Origin: an uncultured Cocleimonas sp. | GTDB taxonomy: Bacteria; Pseudomonadota; Gammaproteobacteria; Thiotrichales; Thiotrichaceae | NCBI GenBank assembly: GCA_938041705.1 | Contig: CALISP010000230.1 | Span: 1 to 9,475, forward strand | Direction of reading: 5' to 3' | Length of the DNA: 9,475 nucleotides | In this document: one piece after another, positions 1 to 6,040 of the stretch | Layout of the letters: the number at the start of each line of letters is the position of its first letter | How positions within the stretch are numbered: position 1 is the stretch's first letter | The notes under the pieces: model-generated | The model's input: only the letters and a program-made list of their open reading frames with translations | Told to the model about the DNA's origin: nothing | The model's database searches: none | Position numbers and translations under genes: made by a program

Positions 1-161
1 TCAAGTTTACGTGTTTTGTTACCACCTGTTGATAGGCCGGTACAATCGTCACGTTTGATCCAAATTTCAGGTCCGCCTAGTGCTTCACTTAAACGAGGCA
101 TGTGCTCTAAAGGTGTTGGTAGATGTCCGAGTTGTACTCGAGGGAATGATGTTAAATCCAT
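1..161 (-). CDS. PLP-dependent D-cysteine desulfhydrase / L-cysteate sulfo-lyase family protein, N-terminal fragment
   Basis: Only the first 53 or so codons are inside the window; the gene continues past the left edge. Reading leftward from ATG at 161-159 the protein begins MDLTSFPRVQLGHLPTPLEH and continues through IWIKRDDCTGLSTGGNKTRK. The GGNK segment carries the lysine expected to hold PLP in the fold-II family that includes ACC deaminase, D-cysteine desulfhydrase (DcyD) and L-cysteate sulfo-lyase (CuyA). From memory of those families, DCTGLSTGGNKTRKL resembles CuyA-type proteins more than enteric DcyD, but with so little sequence the substrate stays open. Family members release ammonia and either sulfide (from cysteine) or sulfite (from cysteate), yielding pyruvate, in the cytoplasm. 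A GGAG Shine-Dalgarno lies 7 nt upstream (complement of 169-172), which supports the start. The gene is divergent from a LysR regulator, the usual layout of a regulator and its target. Confidence 0.85.
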   Translation of the reverse strand, partial: MDLTSFPRVQLGHLPTPLEHMPRLSEALGGPEIWIKRDDCTGLSTGGNKTRKL

Positions 162-215
162 AATGTGTCTCCGGTTGTCCTGAAAAATAGCAGGATTAAT
201 TTACTAGGGGGATTG

Positions 216-258
216 AAGGAGTCATGATTAATTTCATTAAATTTAATCATGACTCCTT
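216..258. repeat. Perfect 16-bp inverted repeat (large palindrome)
   Basis: The left arm AAGGAGTCATGATTAA (216-231) is an exact reverse complement of the right arm at 243-258. The 11-nt centre can add three more T-A pairs around a four-base CATT loop with T242 bulged. Each arm also contains the small palindrome TCATGA. No T-run follows on either strand, so an intrinsic terminator is unlikely. It sits 55-97 nt ahead of the leftward PLP enzyme start, so it is either an operator in the divergent region or, if that gene's transcript begins farther right, a hairpin in its leader. Confidence 0.85.
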
Positions 259-292
259 AATTTATTTACATAGATAATATAACATGTGTGAT

Positions 293-322
293 TTGATGAA
301 TAAAATGGTTATAGCCTATATT
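293..322 (+). promoter_or_regulatory. Candidate sigma-70 promoter for the LysR-racemase unit
   Basis: TTGATG (293-298) and TATATT (317-322) are separated by 18 bp and would start transcription near 329, about 45 nt before the regulator's ATG. The -10 matches consensus at five of six bases and the -35 at four of six. The predicted start falls inside the ATGCAT dyad at 326-340, which would suit autorepression. The region is AT-rich, so chance matches are possible. Confidence 0.4.
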
Positions 323-325
323 AGT

Positions 326-340
326 ATGCATTTTATGCAT
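326..340. promoter_or_regulatory. Candidate LysR-family operator (T-N11-A dyad)
   Basis: ATGCAT-TTT-ATGCAT is a 15-bp interrupted palindrome containing T327-N11-A339, the spacing typical of LysR-type binding sites. It lies 34-48 nt upstream of the regulator gene and overlaps its predicted transcription start. The assignment rests on symmetry, spacing and position only. Confidence 0.4.
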
Positions 341-373
341 GACAAGCGGGCTTTCTGTGTAGGTTATGTTTAG

Positions 374-1318
374 ATGGATCAACAATCACTAGAAGATTTG
401 TTAGCGCTTATTGAATTACGCAATATAACTTTGGCGGCGCGACGAAGAAATGTATCTCAATCAGCCTATTCACGTCGTTTGAAGGCAATTGAAGATAAAT
501 ATGAAATCAATTTAGTTGATCGTTCTGGGCGTCCAGCAGTGCCTACCCAAGCGCTTAAAGCGATGAGAGAAGAAATTGAGTTTGCGCTTATAAGTTTAAA
601 ACGGGTTAGTAATAGCTTTAGTCGAAGTGTCGATATGGATCCTGCTATATCAATTGCAGCTGTTCATTCCCTCTCAGAAGGGTCTTTACCTTTAGCTTTA
701 AGCAAAATAGAAGACCAGTTATCACAGTTACGCATCCATATTCATTCGGCAAATCAGGATATTTGTTTCCAATTGTTGATGACAGAAGAAGTGTCATTAA
801 TGTTGGCTTATGAAACCGATGATAAAAAACTACAAGCGCCAGAGGGTTTGGTCAAAAAAACCTTTGTAACAATGGATAGATTAGTACCTGTTAGTACACC
901 TGCTCTAGCGAAGAAAATAAAAGATATATCACCTGGCGATGAATTAATCTCTTTGATAGCTTATCCTTCGGATATTTTTCTAGGCGAAGTTTTATACCGC
1001 GATATACTGGTTCATTCCACGCATATATATTCAAAAAAATTAGTAGCAGGCATGGCCAGTGTGGGTTTAGCTTCTGCCAAAGCAGGTTTAGGTGTTGCAT
1101 GGTTGCCCGCGTCGGTTATTAAAAACGAAATTCAAAATAGACAATTAGTTGTTATTGAAGAGCTGGGCTTTTTAGGAGTTGACCTTGAAATTTCAATGTT
1201 GCAATTGAGAACTAAAGATATGCAACAATTAAGCCCATTGTTGAATGCGTTGGTTGAAGCAATCTCTGTTACTGTAAATGAAGAAAGCCTCGTGCAAGAA
1301 AAATTAGAAACGAAATAA
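374..1318 (+). CDS. LysR-type transcriptional regulator
   Basis: The 314-residue length is typical of LysR-type regulators. The N-terminal winged helix-turn-helix is clear at about residues 5-60: ITLAARRRNVSQSAYSRRLK (residues 18-37) matches the family pattern of alternating Ala and Ser followed by the recognition helix and then RRLKAIED. Residues from about 90 to 300 form the periplasmic-binding-like effector domain, with the characteristic late segment GMASVGLASAKAGLGVAWLP. The effector cannot be read from sequence. The start is supported by its fit to the family's N-terminus; the Shine-Dalgarno (AGG at 361-363, 10 nt upstream) is weak. The gene diverges from the PLP sulfur-amino-acid enzyme and lies 25 nt ahead of the racemase, so it probably controls one or both. 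The layout resembles the cuyA-cuyR arrangement known from cysteate users, but regulation of these neighbours is inference. Confidence 0.9.
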   Translation: MDQQSLEDLLALIELRNITLAARRRNVSQSAYSRRLKAIEDKYEINLVDRSGRPAVPTQALKAMREEIEFALISLKRVSNSFSRSVDMDPAISIAAVHSLSEGSLPLALSKIEDQLSQLRIHIHSANQDICFQLLMTEEVSLMLAYETDDKKLQAPEGLVKKTFVTMDRLVPVSTPALAKKIKDISPGDELISLIAYPSDIFLGEVLYRDILVHSTHIYSKKLVAGMASVGLASAKAGLGVAWLPASVIKNEIQNRQLVVIEELGFLGVDLEISMLQLRTKDMQQLSPLLNALVEAISVTVNEESLVQEKLETK

Positions 1319-1343
1319 GTTCTGCAACAAAATAGGAAAGAAT

Positions 1344-2093
1344 ATGCAAAGAAAGATAGTAGGTGTATTGGGCGGCATGGGTCCAGATGCAACTGTTGAT
1401 TTTATGTCGAAGGTGATCTCTAAAACTAACCAGAACAATGCGTCATTAAATAAAGCTGGCGCTGATCAAGATCATATTAGGATGTTAATTGATCATAATC
1501 CAACAGTACCTAATCGTAATGACGCCATTCGCCAGAAAAAGAACAACGAAGAAGTTAGCGAAGATGTAGGTGCGCATCTCGCAAATATGGCAAAACGATT
1601 AGAAAACGCAAATGCTGATTTTTTGGTAATGGTGTGTAATACCGCACATGCGTTTAAAGCTGATATTGAGCAGGCAGTGAAGATACCCTTTGTTAGTATT
1701 ATTGATGAAGTTACGGATGAACTAATTAATACTCAAGCTAGAAATACAAAAGTCGGAATCATGGCTGCTCAAGGTTGTTTAGACTCTGAGTTGTATCAAC
1801 AATCAATATCCGAAGCAGGTTTTGAAGTTGTAATCTGGAACGAAGATGAACTCGCAGATTTCATGCAGATTGTGTATAAAATTAAAGGCGGCGATATAAG
1901 TGATCAAGTAAAAAAAGATACTTTAGCAATGGCGAATATTTTAATTGATAAAGGTGCTGAAGTCATACTTGCTGGCTGTACCGAAATTCCCTTAGTACTG
2001 AATGAAGATCAATTAACAGTGCAGATGTTGGCATCAACAGATATATTAGTAGATCGTGTTATAGACTATTGTCTCGGTAATAAAAGTATTTAG
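1344..2093 (+). CDS. Aspartate/glutamate racemase family protein
   Basis: This 249-residue cytoplasmic protein belongs to the cofactor-independent Asp/Glu racemase superfamily. It opens with GVLGGMGPDATVDF (residues 7-20), the signature of aspartate-racemase-type members. Both catalytic cysteines expected for two-base racemisation are present: Cys98 in VMVCNTAH and Cys212 in LAGCTEIPL. Length suits aspartate racemase or the broad-specificity YgeA type better than MurI. A good Shine-Dalgarno (AGGAAAG, 1333-1339) precedes the ATG, and the gene starts 25 nt after the LysR stop, so the two are probably co-transcribed. The likely reaction is interconversion of L- and D-aspartate or a related acidic amino acid. 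Because cysteate is the sulfonate analogue of aspartate and a possible cysteate lyase lies nearby, cysteate is a conceivable substrate; that is speculation. Motifs are intact, so the gene looks functional. Confidence 0.88.
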   Translation: MQRKIVGVLGGMGPDATVDFMSKVISKTNQNNASLNKAGADQDHIRMLIDHNPTVPNRNDAIRQKKNNEEVSEDVGAHLANMAKRLENANADFLVMVCNTAHAFKADIEQAVKIPFVSIIDEVTDELINTQARNTKVGIMAAQGCLDSELYQQSISEAGFEVVIWNEDELADFMQIVYKIKGGDISDQVKKDTLAMANILIDKGAEVILAGCTEIPLVLNEDQLTVQMLASTDILVDRVIDYCLGNKSI

Positions 2094-2106
2094 ATAGGAT
2101 AAAAAA

Positions 2107-2123
2107 GACACCCCCCTACTTTT
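2107..2123 (+). repeat. 17-bp intergenic repeat, copy A
   Basis: GACACCCCCCTACTTTT starts 14 nt after the racemase stop and ends 48 nt before the aminotransferase start. It is identical to the copies at 3385-3401 (inverted) and 6041-6057. Read from the other strand it begins AAAAGTAGGGG, so it contains a GTAG tetranucleotide as REP elements do. No hairpin adjoins this copy, so it may be a degenerate REP-like element or a protein-binding site. Confidence 0.85.
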
Positions 2124-2171
2124 GGATGTTTTTCTTTTCAATGGATAAAACAGATTAAATAGAGAAATAAG

Positions 2172-3362
2172 ATGAAGCATTTTAAAAAACCATTTACCCA
2201 ACAAGAAGCCATACCTGAATCTGCAATCGCAGATGCAGTAGAGGTAATGCGTACAGGTCGTTTACATCGTTATAACGCACTAGAAGGTGAGCAGACTCCT
2301 ACGGAATTACTCGAGCTAGAATTTGCAGAATATTTAGGTGTGCCTTATTGTTTAGCAGTGACATCAGGCGGCTATGCTTTGCAAATTGCGATGCGTGCGG
2401 CAGGAGTCGAGTCTGGAGATAAGATACTGTGTAATGCCTTCACTTTAGCACCAGTACCAGGTGCTATTCATAATACGGGCGCAGTGCCTATTTTAGTTGA
2501 AGCGGATGATGATTATTGTATCGATCTTGATGATTTAGAAGCGAAAGCAAAAGCTAGTGGTGCCAAATTTTTCATGTTATCGCATATGCGTGGCCATATC
2601 GCTGATATGGATCGAATTATGGATATTTGTGATGAGTATGAATTATTCTTAATAGAAGATTGCGCTCATACCATGGGAGCAAAATGGAATGGAAAGAATA
2701 GCGGAACGTTTGGTGATATTGCTTGTTTTAGTAATCAAACCTATAAGCACATAAACTCAGGTGAAGGCGGGTTTTTAACGTCAGAAGACCCTGAAATAAT
2801 AGCTAAAGCTATAATGTATTCTGGTTCTTATATGCTTTTTGAGCGTCATTTGGCAGCGCCACCGAAAGAAGTATTCGAACAGATTAGATTTGAAACACCG
2901 AACTTCAGCGGACGCATGGACAATCTTCGTGCAGCGATTTTACGTCCACAACTAAAAGATATAAAACGACAGTGTGATCGATGGAATGAACGCTACTGTA
3001 TATTAGAGAAGGGTTTTAGGCTCAGTGATGCGATTCATATTCCTGAACGTTCTGAGAAAGAACAATTTGTTGCAAGCTCAATTCAGTTTTCAGTACTTAA
3101 TTTTAATCGTGAGCAAATCGCCCAGTTCCAACAAAAATGTAGCGAACGAGGGGTTATGCTGAAATGGTTTGGCGGAGCAGAACCGACAGGTTACACAAGC
3201 CGTTACGATAGTTGGAAATATATCGATGACATGCCAAAGCTATCTAAAACTGAAAAAATTCTAGAGACTTTAATGGATATGCGAATTCCGTTGACGTTTG
3301 ATTTGGATGATTGTCAGTTGATTGCTGAGATTGTTGTTGAAGAAGCTGATGCAATAGCTTGA
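2172..3362 (+). CDS. DegT/DnrJ/EryC1/StrS-type PLP aminotransferase
   Basis: The 396-residue protein is a full-length fold-I aminotransferase of the DegT/DnrJ/EryC1/StrS family, which typically transaminates keto-sugars or cyclitols using glutamate or glutamine. Lys192, in TYKHINSGEGGFL, is the expected Schiff-base lysine ahead of the conserved GEGG. Asp163 in LIEDCAH should contact the PLP ring nitrogen, and Ser187 is placed for the phosphate. Several usual motifs are altered: TSGGYAL (64-70) replaces the common NGTxAL, and SHMRGHIADMD replaces the more usual H-x-Y-G-x-x-x-D-M-D. This suggests a divergent branch, so substrate prediction from sugar enzymes is unsafe. No sugar-nucleotide genes adjoin it. 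It follows the racemase after 78 nt in the same direction and could share its transcript; the Shine-Dalgarno (AGAGAA, 2160-2165) is weak. Inverted copies of a 17-bp repeat bracket the gene. Confidence 0.88.
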   Translation: MKHFKKPFTQQEAIPESAIADAVEVMRTGRLHRYNALEGEQTPTELLELEFAEYLGVPYCLAVTSGGYALQIAMRAAGVESGDKILCNAFTLAPVPGAIHNTGAVPILVEADDDYCIDLDDLEAKAKASGAKFFMLSHMRGHIADMDRIMDICDEYELFLIEDCAHTMGAKWNGKNSGTFGDIACFSNQTYKHINSGEGGFLTSEDPEIIAKAIMYSGSYMLFERHLAAPPKEVFEQIRFETPNFSGRMDNLRAAILRPQLKDIKRQCDRWNERYCILEKGFRLSDAIHIPERSEKEQFVASSIQFSVLNFNREQIAQFQQKCSERGVMLKWFGGAEPTGYTSRYDSWKYIDDMPKLSKTEKILETLMDMRIPLTFDLDDCQLIAEIVVEEADAIA

Positions 3363-3384
3363 CCCTAAGTCTTTAAAACAGGCT

Positions 3385-3401
3385 AAAAGTAGGGGGGTGT
3401 C
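3385..3401 (-). repeat. 17-bp intergenic repeat, copy B (inverted)
   Basis: AAAAGTAGGGGGGTGTC on the plus strand is the exact reverse complement of copies A and C. It starts 22 nt after the aminotransferase stop. Its last base is the first base of a strong hairpin (3401-3428), so here the GTAG-containing segment is followed directly by a palindrome, the layout expected of a REP element. Confidence 0.85.
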
Positions 3402-3428
3402 TCCTTAGATTCCTTAAGAATTAAGGAG
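3401..3428. repeat. Hairpin in the convergent spacer
   Basis: CTCCTTA (3401-3407) pairs with TAAGGAG (3422-3428), and inside it ATTC (3409-3412) pairs with GAAT (3418-3421) around a five-base loop, leaving only G3408 bulged: 11 base pairs in all. It lies between the converging aminotransferase and deformylase genes and may end or stabilise transcripts, but no T-run follows on either strand, so it is not a standard intrinsic terminator. Confidence 0.65.
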
Positions 3429-3439
3429 GTAGTAGAGTA

Positions 3440-3455
3440 ATTTCCGTAAGGAAAT
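3440..3455. repeat. Small hairpin with GTAA tetraloop
   Basis: ATTTCC-GTAA-GGAAAT forms a perfect 6-bp stem closed by GUAA, a GNRA-type tetraloop, if transcribed rightward. It follows the 3401-3428 hairpin by 11 nt. Stacked stems in this 134-bp spacer suggest a structured RNA 3' end or a small RNA, although neither a promoter nor a terminator is evident. Confidence 0.5.
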
Positions 3456-3496
3456 ACCGTGGTAGGTCGAAACAAGGAATTGAAAGACTAAAACTA

Positions 3497-4072
3497 TCAA
3501 GCGCCCCATTTAGAGACTAGTTCCTCAACATGCTTGGCATAACCAGCTTCCTGATATTCTTTAAAACTCTCCCAAGAGCAAAAGCTACGACTGTCTATTA
3601 CGCGATGAGGAAATAAAACGCCATCTAAATGGTCGTATTCGTGTTGCCATGTACAGGCAGAATATCCTCGTACATATTTTGTTTGTTTATCGCCTTTTTC
3701 ATCGTAATAAGTGACAGATATTTCTAAATGTCGTTCTACGTTGGCACGCATATTAGGAACTGATAAACAGCCTTCATTTGAAGTGAATTTATCATCACTT
3801 AAAAAGGTGAGTTCAGGATTGATTACCACCGTCAAAGGCATTTTAGGTTTGTAAGGGTAACGAGGGTTATCCGTAATCTCCATTACAAAAAGGCGATAAG
3901 GGATGCCTATTTGATTAGCTGATATTCCTGCGCCATCGGCATCGCGCATTGTATCAACCAGATCTTTTATCCAATCTTGAACTTCAGGGCTAGAAATAGT
4001 TTTAATATCAATTTCATTAGCGCGATCGGCAAGCATAGGATGGCCAATTTGCAATATTTCCTTAACTGGCAT
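3497..4072 (-). CDS. def: Peptide deformylase
   Basis: This 191-residue cytoplasmic metalloenzyme removes the formyl group from the initiator methionine of nascent proteins. All three family motifs are intact: GAGISANQ (residues 47-54), EGCLSVP (100-106) and HEYDHLDG (144-151). Cys102, His144 and His148 are the expected metal ligands and Glu145 the catalytic acid. Unlike the common def-fmt pairing, no methionyl-tRNA formyltransferase lies next to it here, so it may be one of several paralogues; this cannot be checked inside the window. It lies 97 nt downstream of the FMN protein gene on the same strand, but a terminator (4086-4130) stands between them, so it probably has its own weak promoter or depends on read-through. 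A modest AGGT ribosome site precedes the ATG. Confidence 0.95.
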   Translation of the reverse strand: MPVKEILQIGHPMLADRANEIDIKTISSPEVQDWIKDLVDTMRDADGAGISANQIGIPYRLFVMEITDNPRYPYKPKMPLTVVINPELTFLSDDKFTSNEGCLSVPNMRANVERHLEISVTYYDEKGDKQTKYVRGYSACTWQHEYDHLDGVLFPHRVIDSRSFCSWESFKEYQEAGYAKHVEELVSKWGA

Positions 4073-4085
4073 GCGTTACCTGTAT

Positions 4086-4130
4086 AAAACAAAAAATAAA
4101 AAGGAGGTCTAAACTAGAAAGTTCTAGACC
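4086..4130 (-). terminator. Intrinsic terminator after the FMN/Fe-S protein gene
   Basis: Read leftward, GGTCTA (4130-4125) pairs with TAGACC (4111-4106), and an inner AACT/AGTT pairing extends the stem around a TTCT loop with one bulged G. A T-rich tract follows (complement of 4086-4104). It begins 39 nt past the stop at 4170 and so should end that transcript before the deformylase gene. Confidence 0.8.
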
Positions 4131-4169
4131 TTCAACAAAAGTTATTCTGCCTTTACTACTTGGAATATG

Positions 4170-5828
4170 TCATGAAGCAATTGCTTTCTTCTTTACAGCA
4201 GTCTTTCTCTTAGCAGGTGCTTTTTTCTTTGTAGGTAAAATAGGATTCCAGCTTGTTCCATCAGACATAGTCCAATCCATCTGCCATTTTTCAGGTACCG
4301 TACTTTTCTTTAGCAAACAGCCTTCATCTAAAGTCGGATAAATTTCAGCATAAGTTGCGATTTCATTTTCACTTACACGACGATTTATATGGCGCGGTAG
4401 TACTTGATCCGTATGACTCAAACCTGAGACAGCGAGAAGATCAACCAGATAATGGATCATTCTTGAGTGATAAGTCGCTACTCTTTCTCCTTTGATATCA
4501 ATATCTAAGTTTTCATAACGCGCAGGATCTTGTGTAGCAATACCTGTTGGACATTTATCAGTATTACAATGGCGAGATTGAATACAACCGAGAGAAAGCA
4601 TCATACCGCGTGCGGAATTTATAGTGTCAGCACCCAATGCAAGCACTCGCATCATGTGGAAAGCTGAAATGACTTTACCCGCAACGATAATGCGTATGTC
4701 ATCGCGAACCCCAAAGCCGATAAGGGCATTATGTACAAAATTGAGTCCGTCGCGCATAGGCGTTCCTACGGAATTCATTAGCTCTATAGGCGCTGCACCT
4801 GTGCCACCTTCTGAGCCATCAACGGTAATAAAGTCAGGAGTCATTCCCGTTTTTTGCATGGCCTTACAAATTGCTAAAAACTCTGTTTTATGACCGATAC
4901 ACAGTTTGAAGCCAATCGGTTTACCGCCACTCAATTCACGTAGTTTTGTTACGAATTCTAGTAAGCCTTGCGGTGATGAGAACGCAGTATGCGCAGGCGG
5001 TGATATCACCGCTTTACCTACAGGAACTCCACGTATTTCAGCTATTTCTTCTGTAACTTTTGGTCCAGGTAAAATTCCACCATGGCCTGGTTTAGCTCCC
5101 TGTGAAAGTTTTATCTCGATCATTTTTATAGATTTTTGAGCTGCAGTTACTTTGAATTTTTCTTCACTAAAGCCACCATCTTCTGCACGGCAACCAAAAT
5201 ATCCAGTACCTACTTGCCAGATTAAATCACCTCCGGGCTTAAGATGATAAGGGCTTACTCCACCTTCTCCTGTGTTATGGGCAAAATTATCTCCTTTAGC
5301 GCCCATATTTAAAGCTTCAATCGCATTCTTGCTTAAGGCGCCATAGCTCATAGCAGATATATTAAGCGGCGATGCAGCATAAGGTTGCTTGCAGTTTTTC
5401 GCGCCAAAGATTACACGTGGGTCTTTATCATGAATTGGTTCTGGTTTAAGCGAATGATTCAGCCATTCGGCCCCAACACGATTAGCATCAAAAACCGAAC
5501 CAAATGCGCGGGTATCACGAGCACCTTTAGAGCGTTGATATACCAGTGTTCGGTATTCACGACTTATCGGCATGCCATCGGTGTCAGATTCGATAAAATA
5601 TTGTTGTATTTCAGGTCTAAACGATTCTAGAAAATATCGAAAATGGCAAACCAGTGGGTATAGTCGACGAAGAGTTTTTGTCTTTTGCGTCATATCCCGG
5701 ATGCCAACAGCAATTAATGGCAAAACTACGATAAATGCAAGTAGTGCAGAACGCCAAAAAACCGACAAAATTAAAATGAGAATAGTAACTGCTATAGATA
5801 TAACTACGAAATTGATACGAGCGGTCAT
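4170..5828 (-). CDS. Membrane-anchored FMN-binding glutamate synthase-domain protein
   Basis: The 552-residue protein contains the FMN/Fe-S core of the glutamate synthase large subunit without the amidotransferase domain, as in stand-alone family members such as YerD. Two hydrophobic stretches at about residues 6-22 and 27-43 predict an N-terminal membrane hairpin. The (beta/alpha)8 core spans roughly 130-480, with SYGALS (161-166), GSEGGTGAAP (338-347) near the FMN phosphate, and Cys415, Cys421 and Cys426 in C-x5-C-x4-C spacing matching the 3Fe-4S motif of glutamate synthase. The tail from 533 is rich in lysine and alanine (TKKKAPAKRKTAVKKKAIAS). Without a glutaminase domain it cannot use glutamine as GltB does; its reaction is unknown, probably a flavin redox step at the membrane. 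AAAGGA precedes the ATG at a good distance. Terminators flank it on both sides, so it is probably monocistronic. Confidence 0.9.
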   Translation of the reverse strand: MTARINFVVISIAVTILILILSVFWRSALLAFIVVLPLIAVGIRDMTQKTKTLRRLYPLVCHFRYFLESFRPEIQQYFIESDTDGMPISREYRTLVYQRSKGARDTRAFGSVFDANRVGAEWLNHSLKPEPIHDKDPRVIFGAKNCKQPYAASPLNISAMSYGALSKNAIEALNMGAKGDNFAHNTGEGGVSPYHLKPGGDLIWQVGTGYFGCRAEDGGFSEEKFKVTAAQKSIKMIEIKLSQGAKPGHGGILPGPKVTEEIAEIRGVPVGKAVISPPAHTAFSSPQGLLEFVTKLRELSGGKPIGFKLCIGHKTEFLAICKAMQKTGMTPDFITVDGSEGGTGAAPIELMNSVGTPMRDGLNFVHNALIGFGVRDDIRIIVAGKVISAFHMMRVLALGADTINSARGMMLSLGCIQSRHCNTDKCPTGIATQDPARYENLDIDIKGERVATYHSRMIHYLVDLLAVSGLSHTDQVLPRHINRRVSENEIATYAEIYPTLDEGCLLKKSTVPEKWQMDWTMSDGTSWNPILPTKKKAPAKRKTAVKKKAIAS

Positions 5829-5864
5829 ATGTGGGTCCTTTCAGAGTTGTTTTTGCTATGAAGG

Positions 5865-5918
5865 TCTATATTTATATAAGATACTTTTTAAAAAGATATC
5901 TTTAGATATAAATATAGA
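5865..5918. repeat. 54-bp AT-rich imperfect palindrome upstream of the FMN protein gene
   Basis: The left side contains TCTATATTTATAT (5865-5877), AAGATA and CTTTTT; the right side contains their exact reverse complements in mirrored order, with an extra A and an extra TAG as the only interruptions. The centre CTTTTTAAAAAG is a perfect palindrome. It lies 37-90 bp ahead of the leftward ATG at 5828, where a promoter or untranslated leader should be. A cruciform, an operator or a leader hairpin are all possible. Confidence 0.75.
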
Positions 5919-5980
5919 ACAATAGGGAATTTAAAACAGAAAAAATAAACAGAAGTTTGTAGAGTCATTATTGTAGGTAT

Positions 5981-6011
5981 AAAAAAAGCCGGTTTAAAAC
6001 CAGCTTTTTTT
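5981..6011 (-). terminator. Intrinsic terminator after citrate synthase
   Basis: Seven A, GC, then GGTT pair with AACC, GC and seven T around a three-base loop, with one C-A mismatch in the stem. The symmetry lets it work in both directions. It lies 107 nt beyond the citrate synthase stop on the leftward strand and just upstream of the next leftward gene, so it insulates the two units. Confidence 0.85.
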
Positions 6012-6040
6012 AATTGTTTTATAGGTTATAACCCTAACGT

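Larger units (their letters stand above)
162..373. promoter_or_regulatory. Divergent control region between PLP enzyme and LysR regulator
   Basis: This 212-bp AT-rich spacer separates two divergently transcribed genes and should hold both promoters. It contains a perfect 16-bp inverted repeat (216-258), a probable promoter for the regulator (293-322) and a 15-bp T-N11-A dyad (326-340), listed separately. I could not pick a convincing promoter for the leftward PLP enzyme. LysR regulators commonly bind such intergenic regions, repressing themselves and activating the divergent gene; applying this here is inference from layout. Confidence 0.6.

Noticed and set aside
204..211. CTAGGGGG here and again at 7503-7510, similar to the core of the 17-bp repeat
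   Set aside because: Only about seven bases are shared with the repeat and the flanks differ; too short to call degenerate copies.
366..392. Alternative ATG at 366 ahead of the LysR gene
   Set aside because: It is out of frame with the regulator and meets a stop after eight codons.
1132..1392. Leftward open frame across the LysR-racemase junction
   Set aside because: It is antisense to the ends of two well-supported genes and its protein has no recognisable features.
3466..3488. Stretch GTCGAAACAAGGAATTGAAA that resembles the end of some CRISPR repeats
   Set aside because: It occurs once, with no regularly spaced second copy and no cas gene in the window.
3363..3496. Intrinsic terminator for the aminotransferase or deformylase gene
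   Set aside because: The hairpins present have no adjoining T-run on either strand.
4624..5139. Rightward open frames opposite the FMN/Fe-S protein gene
   Set aside because: They lie fully antisense to a strongly recognised gene, have no ribosome sites and show no family motifs.
5572..5925. Rightward 117-codon frame overlapping the start of the FMN protein gene and its upstream palindrome
   Set aside because: Its product reads as the complement of the membrane hairpin and AT-rich palindrome, with no recognisable domain.
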